From Polytrichum commune (lineage: Eukaryota; Streptophyta; Polytrichopsida; Polytrichales; Polytrichaceae): DNA of 64,000 nt. Below are positions 35,591-47,600 of the stretch, piece by piece; position 1 is the stretch's first letter; each line of letters begins with the position of its first letter. Location of the stretch: contig OX485803.1 in NCBI GenBank assembly GCA_950295325.1, forward strand, positions 28,458,001 to 28,522,000. Direction: 5' to 3'. A model generated the notes under the pieces. That model saw only the letters and a program-made list of their open reading frames with translations, did no database searches and had not been told where the DNA came from. The position numbers were made by a program, and so were the translations under genes.

Positions 35591-36159
35591 AAATGTTTCT
35601 TACGAGTGAGGACCACCGAGGTTTGATGGGAACGTGATGCCACATCTGCACCACTTCAAAGTTTGCATTCCTTGGACCTCGACACACTTGGTATAAACAA
35701 CATACCATTTTTTTTCTAAATCTTTGGCCTTGGACCCTAGTGTAGTACTAAACCCCACCTAGTAGAAGTTAACATATCTTTGTTATAACTTTTTCATATA
35801 ACAAAGGAGGCACGTGGCCACCTTGTTAGTGTGTTTCCTGTCAAGCGGAGAGAGAAGTCCATTGCCAAGAGCAAGAAATGTTTCTTACGAGTGAGGACTG
35901 CCAAGGTTTGATGGGAACGTGATGCCACATCTGTACCACTTCAAAGTTTGCATTCCTTGGACCTCAACACACATGATATAACAACATGCCATTTTTTTTA
36001 CAAAAAAATCTTTGGTCTTGGACCCTAGGATAGTACTAAACCCCACATGATAGAAATTAACATATCTTTGTTATATCTTTTCATATAACGAAGGAGGCGC
36101 GTGGCCACCTTGCTAGTGTGTTTCCCGTCGAGTGGAGCGAGAAGTCCATTGCCAAGAGC
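35591..36159 (+). repeat. Tandem duplication of about 285 bp
   Basis: Copy 1 (35591-35875) and copy 2 (35876-36159) share long exact stretches, such as AAATGTTTCTTACGAGTGAG and TTGATGGGAACGTGATGCCA, with scattered substitutions. Copy 2 leads into an SINE-like segment. The upstream text (35490-35760) resembles 57640-57950. Confidence 0.85.
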
Positions 36160-36545
36160 CGAACCGTCAACCAGGGCATAAATTTGAAGGGTTGCTTGTA
36201 TTTCATAGGGAAGGGTAACTCAAAATTTTCCCTTTCAAAATGAAGGGTTACCTCAAAAATTGCCCTTCATGTATGTATTGAAGTTTTTGTTGAAAGTGCA
36301 CATTATCATGTTTACTTTTTTCTTTGAAGGGTTACTTTTTTTTTGCCGTTCATTTTGAAGGGTTTATAGAAAATTAACCCTTCCTTTTTGAAGGGTTGCA
36401 AAATATTTTGAAGGGAAAGTGAAGGGCTGGACCCCAAAATAAGGGTAATAGCCCTTCAAATTTACTCCTTGCCGCCAACCATTGCATGGGGGTTTTGGGC
36501 ATGTCTCCACTATCATCCATGCGGGAGGGGAGTGTGGTAGGGTTA
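36085..36545 (-). mobile_element. Second SINE copy, split by a MITE
   Basis: The left part (36085-36180: GAGGCGCGTGGCCACCTTG, AGCCGAACCGTCAACC) and right part (36463-36545: CCGCCAACCATTGCATGG, TCTCCACTATCATCC) line up in order with the SINE at 33804-33991. Between them lies the 282-bp Stowaway-like element. This copy is more diverged and box B is altered. Confidence 0.65.
36181..36462. mobile_element. Stowaway-like MITE, 282 bp, with internal GAAGGGTT motifs
   Basis: The left end AATTTGAAGGG is the reverse complement of the right end CCCTTCAAATT. The dinucleotide TA flanks both sides (36179-36180 and 36463-36464), as expected for a Tc1/mariner-type insertion. The motif GAAGGG or its complement recurs about ten times inside. 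Confidence 0.75.
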
Positions 36546-36979
36546 TCTTTGACCACCAAAAGGCATCGCATCTTAGCTTAAGGCCAATGGCTGGGCCGGT
36601 GCAGTTGTGAAGCACATTGTGCATGGCCAACTTATTAAAGGGCCCCACCAAAAGGCTTTTCGCTTCCTCTGCTGACGAGCCATCTCCCTTGAAGTTAACT
36701 TAATGGGGGCCCCCACCCATGTGACCAAATATGTAAAGTGGAAATTTGACCCTTTGGGAGCGAACTTGATTCAATCGTGCTACTCTAGCCATCCCATCCC
36801 CAGAAGATTAGGCAGAAAGGCGCAAAGAGAAAAAGAAAAAGGGATCCATGTCACAACAAAAGTGAAGTATTCCCCGGTCACATGGGCCTAAGACTACTTG
36901 TGACGATAAAGGAGAAGATTGTCTTGAAGTTTGCTATTTTACTTTCCTTTCTTTTCTTTTTTTAAAATTTAAAAATCCC

Positions 36980-37024
36980 TTGTTGTCGTTGTCGTTGTCA
37001 TTGTTGTTGTTGTTGTTGTTGTTG
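36980..37024. repeat. (GTT)n microsatellite
   Basis: GTT/GTC triplets, about 15 units. Confidence 0.9.
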
Positions 37025-37254
37025 TATCCATACAACCGCCTTCCAGATAGGTTTCTAGTATAATGTGCCATCATATTAGGGTGGCCCATTTTAATTGATT
37101 TTTTTGGGGTGAAATAAGGTTTTTGGATAATTTAAATAGTTTCTGTCCATGTGAGTCGCTCCATGGGCTTCTACCATCATTGTTTGACCACCACTCCTTG
37201 CAATTGGTCACCACTAGTCTCAAAGTGAACAAAATCTTTAAAACCCTAAGAGGA

Positions 37255-37500
37255 TTTTGGGCATAACTGGTTGAGATCCTAGAATTTCCAATGTCGACTG
37301 GCTACCTATCGACACCTTTCGGTTTTCTCTATTAAGTGGAGGGCTTATTATGTAGATTCCCCTCAATTTTATTGGTAATTTTCCTAAAGTCTTGAATTGA
37401 AACCGGTTATTTCTCAAACTCAACCAATCTACCTGTAACTAGCCATTGGTTCTTCCCGTTCATTGCTTGAGACGACTTGCCATGTCTTGACGGGAACAAT
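37255..37500 (+). repeat. Dispersed repeat family R1, copy 3
   Basis: Blocks TTTTGGGCATAACTGGTTGA, GATCCTAGAATTTCCAA and CCGGTTATTTCTCAAACTC match copy 4 at 44185 well and the others less well. Confidence 0.7.
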
Positions 37501-38062
37501 GTGTTTTAAACTTTTTGGGGTGTTAAGTGTGCTCTTACGGGCTCCAACCCGCATTAAATTGTAAAATGCAATCTCTTGCACACTACATTGATTTCTCTAC
37601 TTTGCGTAATAATGTGGTGGTACTCTACTATAGTGTGTACATCATGAAATCAAGATAGCTAATTCAATGCAAAAGCTTTTGAAATTATGAAGCCCATATT
37701 GATAGAAGAAAGAGTGTACTTGGCATCCAACTTCAATTCTCAAGCATCTAACAATTGCTCTGACTAACCTACTTGGGGGTCGTTTCCCTACTAGCGCTAT
37801 GGACAACAAAGCACATATGGATTGAAATTCACATGCAAGTGGTGTTGAATCCTCTTCATGGTTCGTATAGGCAAAATGAAGCAACAACCAATATGACCCC
37901 CCCTCCCCAACGGGCGGGGCGGGAGGCCTTTACATAGATGAAAGCCACATAGTATGTTCATCCATAGCAAACTTGTACATATTGAAATAGCAAGGGGCCC
38001 AATGTATAACCAACATACATAAGTTCTATGAGCATCACCAATTATTAGAAAAACATACACAC

Positions 38063-38110
<48 letters not shown>

Positions 38111-39179
38111 AACTTATGAAAATTATCTTGTTTATTATCTTATTCAATAGTTTTATGACATGTGGTGTTGGCACTTTATAAAAATGAACTAAGTAGTGTC
38201 AAAGTTGCGTGCCATCGTACTATGGTAAGGTGGAGGCTGCTAAAACCAACACCCCACCCAAAAGCAACACCTATAAACGTCTCCCAATTGCCAACACTCT
38301 ACTATCTTGAACCGTTCCCCATGGAATAGGAGTGCCCGGGCCCACGGAGTGACAGGTTTAGGTGTCATTAGTGGCGGCATATAGGGTAGGTAACTGCTCC
38401 ACTCTATCTCGGGCCGATTATGGGCACAAAGGGGATCGGTACTTGGTATGCAAGGGGGTCAGTACCCGGGATGCAACGTGATGATTTTGCAACCGAACCA
38501 AGTGGGTTCATGGATGTGGCCATGTGGCTTTGTGCACCGTTACTAGTTGGGCTTTGATCTAGCTTGGATCTAGTACCCAACTATGTTGTGTCGGTTCTAG
38601 GCAATGAAGGTGGGGGTCCCCATCATATGCAAGGTCGTCATACACGGGGCCTAGAGACCGGCTTAAGGAAGCTAGTGGTTTTGACTTTGAATATTCATTA
38701 CATATTTAATTGAGGCTAGTTTTTGTTTTTTACAAATATATTGATCCCAAAGGCTAATATATATATAATCAACCACATTGCTATATGTATGTGCAATAGC
38801 TTAGAGTGTTGGTTTAAGCACCCTCTACCTTAGTGAAATGTCATTGGTGAGACAAGTAAAGAGTGTTTGAAGCTATTTGTTGATTGATTGAAGGCGGCAG
38901 AAGAAGAACTTCAATCTATGGCCAAGGCTGGAGTGAATAGAATGTTTGTTCATAGAACATCCGTGGTCATGTCCTAAAGGACAATGACATTAGATGTAAA
39001 TCTACTTCAACCTTTGCAAGGGAGTAGACACTACGTCAATATCCAAATAACCAATAATAATAACCAGTAGTTTGTTACTCAAATCTTTAGGTGTTTGTCA
39101 GAGAAGGATACCATTTAGAGCATGTTTTTGTGGTGCATGGACATTGGGTCATTAGTACATCTTATTACCTCTTTGTAGC
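37501..39179. other. Intergenic with an (AT)n(GT)n microsatellite
   Basis: The microsatellite lies at 38054-38110. The stretches near 38150-38260 and 38820-38910 resemble pieces of the repeat units at 41165-42200 (CATGTGGTGTTGGCACTT, TTGAAGGCGGC). The LINE remnant at 39180 may extend leftward into this region. No gene is seen. Confidence 0.5.
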
Positions 39180-41150
39180 CATCTAAGGACATGTTTAAGG
39201 AAGATAATAAAGAGGTATGGGCTCAAGGTATCTCCTTGTATTGTTACTCTTAGTATTGGAATTGGTTGAGTCAATAAATGGGGAGAACCGATTGCTAGTG
39301 ACATATAAACCAATTGGAGTTCAAGACTTCATGAAAATTACCAATCATCTTAGAGGAATCTATAGAATATACCTCTAAATTAATAAAGAAAAACCAAAAG
39401 ATCACAACATGTAACATGTTGGACTTAGAAATGCTAGGATTTTGACCAATTACACCCAAAAATCCCCCCAAACATTGGATTGAGTTTCCCAAAGTATTCT
39501 CCAATGAATGTGGTGGTAGATTGTGAATAGATGTTTCCCACTAAGGCTGCAATGTCTTGTGGGTATTCAAGGTATTCCATGATAGTAAGTAGTCTACGAT
39601 GGTCAATAAAACCAAAGGCATTTTTGAAGTCGATATAAAGTGTGTATATATCTTGGCATGTGAATATGACGTCTTCTAGTGTGGAGATTAGTATTTGTAG
39701 TTGGCGTGATGTGCACCTTTGAACTCCGAATCCTTCTTGGCTATCATGTAGAATTTGATGTCTTACTCTGTATGTAGAGAGAATGCTACATTAAATATGA
39801 TATTTAGCGTCACAAATTATAATTGTAAACTAATTGTAAACTAATTGTAAACTAATTGTAAATTATAATTGTAAACTAATTGCTCAATACTAATTGTAAA
39901 CTGCGGTATAGTGTCACCAACACTAAATGTTAACCCAACATTATTTGTCATTCCTTGTAAATTTTTGGAGGGATTATAGATTTATAGTGCTGCAATTACT
40001 ATCACTTACCAAGTGATTTTTCATCCAACTTTCAATCATCCATGACAATATTACATCACAAGTTGTTGACAAGAGAAAGTAGGGTATTGGCCAATGGATG
40101 AACTCATCCATCATCCATGATAGTATTTGTTCACTTATTCATAAGAAGTGTCATCTGAATAGTTACCATAGCAACATTAAATACCATTTGACACTAAATA
40201 TCATATTTGGTGTAGTAAATGTCTTGGTACATACTTTGTATACTACGTTAGTGAGGGCTATTTGCCTATAATTGATGAGGTAGTAAACATTTCATATTTG
40301 TATAAAAGTATGATGTGACTTGTTTCCAATATCCAAGGATTTTTTTGTTTATAATAGTAAGTGAAGAATAGTAAGAGGAGTTTATGGAATCGTGGTGGCA
40401 TGTTTTTTAAATATGGAGTTGGGAATTTTATCTAATACGGGCATTTTTCCATCGTCCAGTTTTTTGAGGCATATGTCATATGTTTCTTGTTCAAAATATG
40501 TGTGAGAGTGGGATTAGTGGTCCTCCTCTTTTTTTGCTATGGTATAGTCATCCAAGCTATGCCAAGACTCCACATGTGCAAAATTTTGGGTGGTTTGGTT
40601 GGTAGTGGCATGTTGGGATATGAATTTCTCATGCAATGTCTTCTGCATTTGTGAGAATGTTGTCTATGAGTAGTCTAGTTGGGGAGGGGGGGGGGGGGTA
40701 ATCATTGTTTTTTAAGACAATTTGTTTGTTAATTTTCTTTGGACTTTTGTTGTATAGTTGTTGGTATTTTGATATAGCTTTTATTATTTTCTTAAGTGAA
40801 TATTTTGTGGTAATTTTGTGGGTTGCATTCTTGACTTCTTTAGTTTTTTTTGGCTAATGCTTCAATCCATGGGGTGTGTGGCAGTGAGGGGTTTGGGGAT
40901 GGTGGTAAAGGAATGTAAGTGTGATTGTAGATTTCTTGGATAATGGAGTGATTTCTCCAATTTTGGTTGTTTTCGATTATACAAATTGTTTCCTTAATGA
41001 GGTGTTAGGTTGTAAGGTGTATTTTGTTTTCCAAGTTTTTCCAAGTTTTGTGGGGAAGATAGCCCCCTTGTTTGGCAATTTCATTTGGGAGTATTGGGGG
41101 TTGGTGGTGCGCTGCATGTAGTTGTAGGTGCCAATATTAATGTGGCTATA
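39180..41150 (-). pseudogene. LINE reverse transcriptase remnant, nested insertion inside
   Basis: On the minus strand near 39655-39600 one frame reads CQDIYTLYIDFKNAFGFID, a clear reverse-transcriptase motif. Further on it reads LLTIMEYLEYPQDIAALV, NIYSQSTTTFIGEYFGK and, near 39230, IQGDTLSPYLFIIFL, all typical of plant LINE RT domains. Frames change and stops intervene, so the element is dead. The MITE at 39789-40211 interrupts its N-terminal side. Weaker similarity may continue to about 38600. Confidence 0.7.
39789..40211. mobile_element. AT-rich MITE inserted in the LINE, 423 bp
   Basis: The left end reads CATTAAATATGATATTTAGC and the inverted right end reads CACCAAATATGATATTTAGT. The dinucleotide TA flanks both (39787-39788 and 40212-40213). 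The 11-bp unit AATTGTAAACT is repeated about five times inside (39821-39890). The termini resemble the element at 6409-6687. Confidence 0.7.
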
Positions 41151-41164
41151 TTGCCACACCTAAT

Positions 41165-42200
41165 GATTGTACGAATCCGGTTGCCCACTACTGGGATGGA
41201 GTGTCAACACTTGTCGAATCCTCATTAATATTTACATGACATCAACTTTCTCGTAGGTTTCATTCAATGATTTTGTGGCATGTGGTGTTGGCACTTCAAT
41301 AAATGAAATTAATCACGGTTCAAGTTGCGGACCATTATGCTACGTCAGTAATATGTCAGTGGCTAGGCAAAGTGGTTTGAAGCCATTTGGTGATTAGCTG
41401 AAGGCGGCAAATGGCCGTAGAGTGGTCGAGTAGTATGATAGTACAAATCCGGTTGGCCACTCTTGAGAATGGAGTCTCAACACTTTACATGCCAAACCGT
41501 GGTTAAGTTTTGTGCAACGTCAACTCTCTAATAGGTCTCTATCAAATACTTGTGTGACATGTGGCGTGGACACTTCAACAACTGAATTAACTAGTGTGGA
41601 ACTTACGGGGCCATCGTACTGACTAACTACGGGTAGTAATATGTCGGATGTGGCCACACAAAGTGTTTTGAAGGGACCGTTTGGTAATCAATTGAAGGCG
41701 GCGATATGTATAAACTGACATTAAAGTATATTTGGACAAACCACTTGTCCCAAAAACAATAAGGGATGTGCACTTGTCGGGACAAAAACATCAAACGACA
41801 ACAACAAAAACAACAACACAAGAACCACAACTTCAAAATTTTGTATTCCATGTTTGTCAACCACCGGTTTTCTTTTGGGTAGTTTTTCAATCTAGCATAC
41901 ACCATATCGACGGTTGAAATCGTCCAAAATCCTTACATAAATCCAAACATATTTCAATCCTAGTTTATAGAGTGGCTAGGTAGTAGTACGATTGTACAAA
42001 CCGGGTTGCCCACTCTTACAATTGGAGTCTCCAACACTTTACTACACGCCGAATCGTGGTTAATTCCCGCGCGTCATAAACTTCCTCATAGGTCTCATCC
42101 AATACCTGCGTGACACGTGGCACTCACACTTCAACATATGGATTAAATTAGTGTGGAGGTTGCGGACCATCGTACGGACTAGGAGCCACTTCACACATGA
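41165..42200 (+). repeat. Degenerate array of about 285-bp units
   Basis: Three units start near 41168, 41453 and 41995. Each contains GTACAAATCCGGTTG-CCACTC, GGAGTCTCAACACTTT, CTCATAGGTCTC-ATC and TGTGGCACTTCAACA. The second unit is lengthened by a MITE. Shared words (TTTGGTGATT, GAAGGCGGC, GTACAAATC) link it to the younger array at 42502. Confidence 0.7.
41711..41967. mobile_element. MITE-like insertion in the 285-bp repeat, 257 bp
   Basis: The ends are imperfect inverted repeats (left TATAAACT-ACATTAAAGTATATTTGGA against inverted right TATAAACT-GGATTGAAATATGTTTGGA). TA flanks both sides. Removing it restores the unit spacing of the host array, which supports insertion. Confidence 0.55.
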
Positions 42201-42501
42201 GACTGAGAACCCGTGACCAGTACACTTCAAGCACTCTCATTGGTGGAAAAGGCGGAGCCGGTCCAAGTTTGCTCCACACTACGCTTGAGGGACCAACGGA
42301 GTATGTGAATGCAAGTCAGATGTAGAGTCTACATGGATTCCTACATGGCATCAAACGGACCATGTTTCATGATCACTTGCACTATTTTCAAAAACCACCT
42401 CTTGGAGGCAGGCCTAACACAAAACCAGGAGATCATGGCACTCCGAACACTCACAACAATTATTTTACTCAATTTTCTCATGTGTGAGGATCCGCATGAG
42501 T

Positions 42502-43590
42502 AGAAATCCATCGAGACAACATTTGGTTGAGGGCCTGGTCACATATGACTTCACGCTACAATACTTCGAGGGCCCGTGACCACACTACATGCTTTTGGAG
42601 GTGCTTTGAGACGACGGCCTTGGCACACTTTCTTCTGGGGCTCTCACAAGTCCACGGTCATGGCTCTTGGCTCGTGTGTGTGTGTGAAGTGGCCCCTAAT
42701 TAACTACAGTAGTAACACTGTCGTAGGTGGCCAGGCCAAAGTGTTTGGTGATTGGGTGCAGGCAGTCATATAATCCAGGAGTGGCGAAGTAGCATTGTAC
42801 GTAGCCTATAGGGATAGGGAAGGCCTGAATCCTGACAATGGTACAAATCGGGGCTACCCACTCTTGAAATCCATCGAAACAACATTTCGTTGAGGGCCCG
42901 GTCACATATGATTTCACGTTATAGTCTTTCAAGGGCCCGTGACCACACTACATGCTTTTGGAGGTGCTTTGAGACGACGGCCTTGGCACACTTTCTTCTG
43001 GGGCTCTCACAAGTCCACGGTCACGGCTCTTGGCTCTCGTGTGTGTGTGAAGTGGCCCCTAAGTAACTACGGCAGTAACACTGTCCTAGGTGACCAGGCC
43101 AAAGTGTTTGGTGATTGGGTGCAGGCGGCCATGTAATCTAGGAGTGGCAAAGTAGCATTGTACGTAGCCTATAGGGATACGGAAGGCCTGAATCCTGATG
43201 ATGGTACAAATCAGGGCTGCCCACTCTTGAAATCCATCGAAACAACATTTCGTTGAGGGCCCGGTCACATATGACTTCACGCTATAATACTTCAAGGGCC
43301 CGTGACCACACTACATGCTTTTGGAGGTGCTTTGAGACGACGGCCTTGGCACACTTTCTTCTGGGGCTGTCACGAGTCCACGGTCACGGCTCTTGGCTCG
43401 TGTGTGTGTGTGAAGTGGGCCCTAAGTAACTACGGTAGTAACACTGTCCTAGGTGACCAGGCCAAAGTGTTTGGTGATTGGGTGCAGGCGGCCATATAAT
43501 CTAGGAGTGGCGAAGTAGCATTGTACGTAGCCTATAGGGAAGGCCCGAATCCTGATGATGGTACAAATCGGGGCTGCCCACTCTCGGACC
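42502..43590 (+). repeat. Tandem array, three 363-bp units
   Basis: Units start at 42502, 42865 and 43228 and differ by few substitutions. Landmark words such as CATGCTTTTGGAGGTGCTTT recur at exactly 363-bp spacing. Because 363 is a multiple of three, a 65-codon open frame recurs in each unit. It has no recognisable domain and is best seen as a passenger of the repeat. Confidence 0.92.
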
Positions 43591-44107
43591 GGGGGTTGGC
43601 AATAAAGGGCACGCGAATAAGTTAAGTTAGGGGCCTGAGCCCGAGCCCGCGGCCTTTGTCCAGGCCACGGGAAATGATAACCCCCATGCACTTGATAAGT
43701 ATAATAATAAGAAGGCGGGTGTTGTGGCATGTGTTGAGGCAATTGCAAAGCTACCGCTCACAATCATGTTGCACAGGGACCGGGCGGTCACCGGCCAATG
43801 GGAACTGGGCTGCACCTCCCCTCCACTACTCACACGACATGCAGAGTGGGCCCTTGGGACACATGCGAGATTTTCAAAAAAAAAACCCCAACACTATTTA
43901 ATTGTTGTGTTCCCAGTGCACGGCAGCGCCGCTGTGGCTGCACAGGAGTCGCAGTGGGGTTTAAGGAAGGTAGCTTGGATGTGCCTCAGATGGCCACTTT
44001 CTCTCGCCCTCTCTTTCCTTCTCTTTGCTTCTCTCTCTCTCTGCCAACCCACTTTCCGATAGGACATGCAGTATACAACATGCAGCAGACAGTGTGGCAG
44101 ATAGATA
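43591..44107. other. Intergenic, GC-richer, no gene recognised
   Basis: Short overlapping open frames on both strands lack domain character. A pyrimidine-rich stretch (CTCTCTC) lies near 43999-44042. Confidence 0.4.
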
Positions 44108-44640
44108 GATGATTAGCAAATCCAAGGCGCGCCTGTAACCACTTTGCCTCAATAGTTTTTCAAAGGTCATGTGAGCCGGTGAGAATCGGGGAGATTGTTG
44201 GGCATATTCGGTTGAGATCCTAGTGTTTGCTAGTCCAACCGGTCGCTTGTTCACATCCTCCGGGTTTCCTTTACCCAATTGGGGTGTATTCTATAAATTC
44301 CTCGAGAATGATCGGTAATTTTCGTGGAGTCTTGAACTTCGACCGGTTATTTCTCAAACTCAACCGGTTCGTTTGTAACTAACTACCGGTTCTCCCCGAT
44401 CATTGATGTGAACATCTCGGTCATTACCAAACTGAAGATTCTTGTGCTCGTTAACTCGTGACAGAGGTCCTTCCTACTGTTGTTGACTATCGAGTCTAGA
44501 ATGGTGAGCATGTTTTGAGCACGTAGTTCAATTTTTATGTAAAAAAAAAACTATATGTTGGTGTCTGTTTTTGGATCCACACTGAACCACGTACCACTCA
44601 AATACCGGTGTTCAGATTATTGTTGTGTTCGATTTAGGCA
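44108..44640 (+). repeat. Composite dispersed repeat containing R1 copy 4
   Basis: The outer parts match 31495-31765. The middle (about 44185-44425) is a member of family R1 (TTGGGCATATTCGGTTGAG, GATCCTAGTGTTTGC, CTCAAACTCAACCGGTTCG). The order is consistent with R1 having inserted into the outer repeat. Confidence 0.6.
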
Positions 44641-47600
44641 CCTTCTATCTTAGGTGCAAATAGCTTTGATTCGAGATAGGTTAGTAGAGGTACTATCCAT
44701 AACCCTTGTTGTGCTCAAGGTCTATTGGGCCCCTGTTGCATCAATATCTAGTAGTAACCATCCGGTGTTTGGAGGTGCATCTTGGGAGGAACCGAGGCCT
44801 GCCACATGACACAACCTCAACGTCCAGGATGCTTGGGTAGATTGTACCTCACCTCCTCTCCCAAACTAGTCAGTCCCAATGCTTTGGAGATTTCTTCGAT
44901 GTCAAGGATATGGATGCTAGGTGAAGGGAAGTGCGAGGGCCCATCCTGTGACGCGGTTTTTACCACCTTGGATCCTGTGTAGTGGGCAGTCAAACCTCTC
45001 CCAAAGTCCACATGTTGATTTGGTATGGGTTCCTTGAGCACTTAGGGGTTATAAGGATGGGAGCAACCATCCAATGTTTGGAGGTGCATCTTGTCTTTGG
45101 TGTGTTAGAGCATGTCCATGCACTAGAGTGGGCAACTCTTCTTGCCACCATTAATTCTGGAGGTTTTTATAGAGTAAGATGGCATGCTTGTGCCTATGTG
45201 TACGTCTAAAGTGCTCATTGTCCACCGATTGTGTTACAAACATGCCAAGTCAATGCCATGCCCACCTACCTCACAACCGGCTTGTGGTTCCCAATAAGTT
45301 CCCAAGCTCAATATACTTGATCCCAAGAGGAAAACAACCAAACTTGGGACCGAACCCTGGAGAGGTCAAGAATAGGAGGAAAAACTCTTTGAACATGTGT
45401 CTTTGTAAAGATTTGAACACATGAGAGGCACACCATGCAAATAGCATTCTCGAGTAGTTGGGATAGTGTTCAATCAAAGCATACTCACTCCAAATGAATA
45501 CTAGAACATATTACGGGGATTTCTTTTTGGCATGTTTATTAACCCCCAAATGCCAGTTCCCGTTAGAGGCCCGAAAATTTCTTGAAGGGAAGGGCCCTCT
45601 ATAACACACAAACTTTAGATATTTGTGTCTCCACATCTACATGTGTAGGCCTTGTTGGTAGCTTCTACCTCACCAAGTTCTAGCCATCCAAGTATTTATA
45701 GTCGGGGTATTATAGTAAATGAGTGAATGTGAGAATATTGAACCCTAATTCTATTGAATGTCATAACTCACAAATCCATTCCAAACATGAAAGACACCAT
45801 TGAGAAACCAATAATGTTTTTGAGCACCCATAAATTATAAATGACCAAACGCCCACATTAATTTTTTTTGAAGGACTTGCTGTGGAAATTGGACATTGTT
45901 GGATCAAATCCCAATTTTTTGAAAGATACACTGGTGGACCTCAAACACCAAACTCCAATGGAAGATGTGGCATTAAGAGTATTTTAAAAAATGTGTATTT
46001 TTTTAAAGTAGAGGGAGATATAGCCCCCAATAGTTAACACCATAAACACCCTAAACAAATTGGTTGGGTGAGCATTTAAACAAGAAATCACAATTGATGA
46101 AAGTTTGAGAAAAATCTCGGGGTTTTATATCTTGTTGAAAAAAAGATCACCACTTAATTCCAAATTCTATAGCACCCAACATACTAAAACATAAAAAAGA
46201 TAGATCAAATTTGATTCACAAAACCCACTAGAAAATAAAAGTAAAAATAGGGCTTTGGCACATATGGGCTCCATGGGCATTCAAAGGTTGAGTTGAAACT
46301 CATTCAAGACTTCATGAATGTGACCCCCTACTACTAGTTGTCACTAGCCCCTTGGCCGGTGTCAACTTGCAATCAAGAGGAAGATATGTGGATGGGGCCC
46401 ATGTCATGGTGGCTTCTCATTGGATATGCCAATACAAGAGCATGGCGGCTTGTCCACAAAGAATGTGACAAATCTACCTTATTTAGGAGGGACTTTAACA
46501 TAATTAATGCCAATGGAGACGCCTTACTTGGACCATCACCACAAGTGGAAGGACAACATGCTTTAATTACTTATGTTATATTAGCATGTGGTTCTCAATC
46601 GACTATGTTGAGCCCATTTCAATATTCACGTCGTGAAATCTCGGATACCCAATTGAACAATCAACCCATGTCTAAGAATGCTATGCAATAATAGTTGCCT
46701 ATGAAACTCTTGAATTTTCCTTGTGTTTTATCTTCCATACGACCTTTAAGGGACAACTCCAGTAGCTTCAACTTTGACGGACTTGTGGTCAATTTTAATT
46801 TGGTGTTGGGCGGTCAATGAACTTTTTTAGGTGGCTAGAGTTTCCTGGTGGCTACGTAAACTTGAGGTAAGCTCATCCCATGCATGGGCCTTGTCCTAAT
46901 TTGGGTCATTAGTTTGAGGGAGCTAACGAATAACTAGAAACGAAATAGCAACAATTAATGAGACTTGTAGATTGCAATGACGGGTTTGGAAGCACGGGGT
47001 AGGGCTAGGAGAATCGGGGTATGGACATATTAGGTCATGTGTGCATTCTTTGGACAATCATGATCAATAAAAGGAAATCAAAGGATACATTGGACGATTG
47101 AGACGGTCAACATAGTATTTCTTGTGAATATTGTTGTGTTTAATAAGGAGCCCATAGTAAGTTTGACCTTTGATTGGCATGCATTGATGTCCCACCCATG
47201 TCCCTCAAGGTTTATTCACTTAAAATATGTTCAAAATGTACCGATAGGTACGAAACTGTAGGTAACGTTTTTCAAAACTCAGGCATTTTTCATCAGTTTT
47301 AGAGGCATCCCATGGGATGGGACAATTTCAAGTGAAATTTCCAAGTAGGATTTGGTTTTGATCCGTCAAATCAACCAATCAACAATTTCGAGTAAAAAAA
47401 AAGAGGCAAATTTCATGATATTTTGTACATATTCTATTGATTTTTACAAGGCTACATCTACTAATTGAAATTCACAACAAAATAAAGATACATTTGTGAA
47501 TAGTTGGGCAACCTCATTTTAGTGCACCTTATGTATATGTGCATTGATAAAACAGAAAAAAAAATCTGTTCTCAATGCATTTAATGTTATATTAAGTTAA

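Noticed and set aside
42576-43499. Three copies of a 65-codon open frame
   Set aside because: They are passengers of a 363-bp tandem repeat whose length is a multiple of three; no domain is seen and opposite-strand frames are equally long.
46338-46691. 117-codon plus-strand open frame
   Set aside because: Composition is not convincing, no homologous motif is recognised, and no exon neighbours fit.
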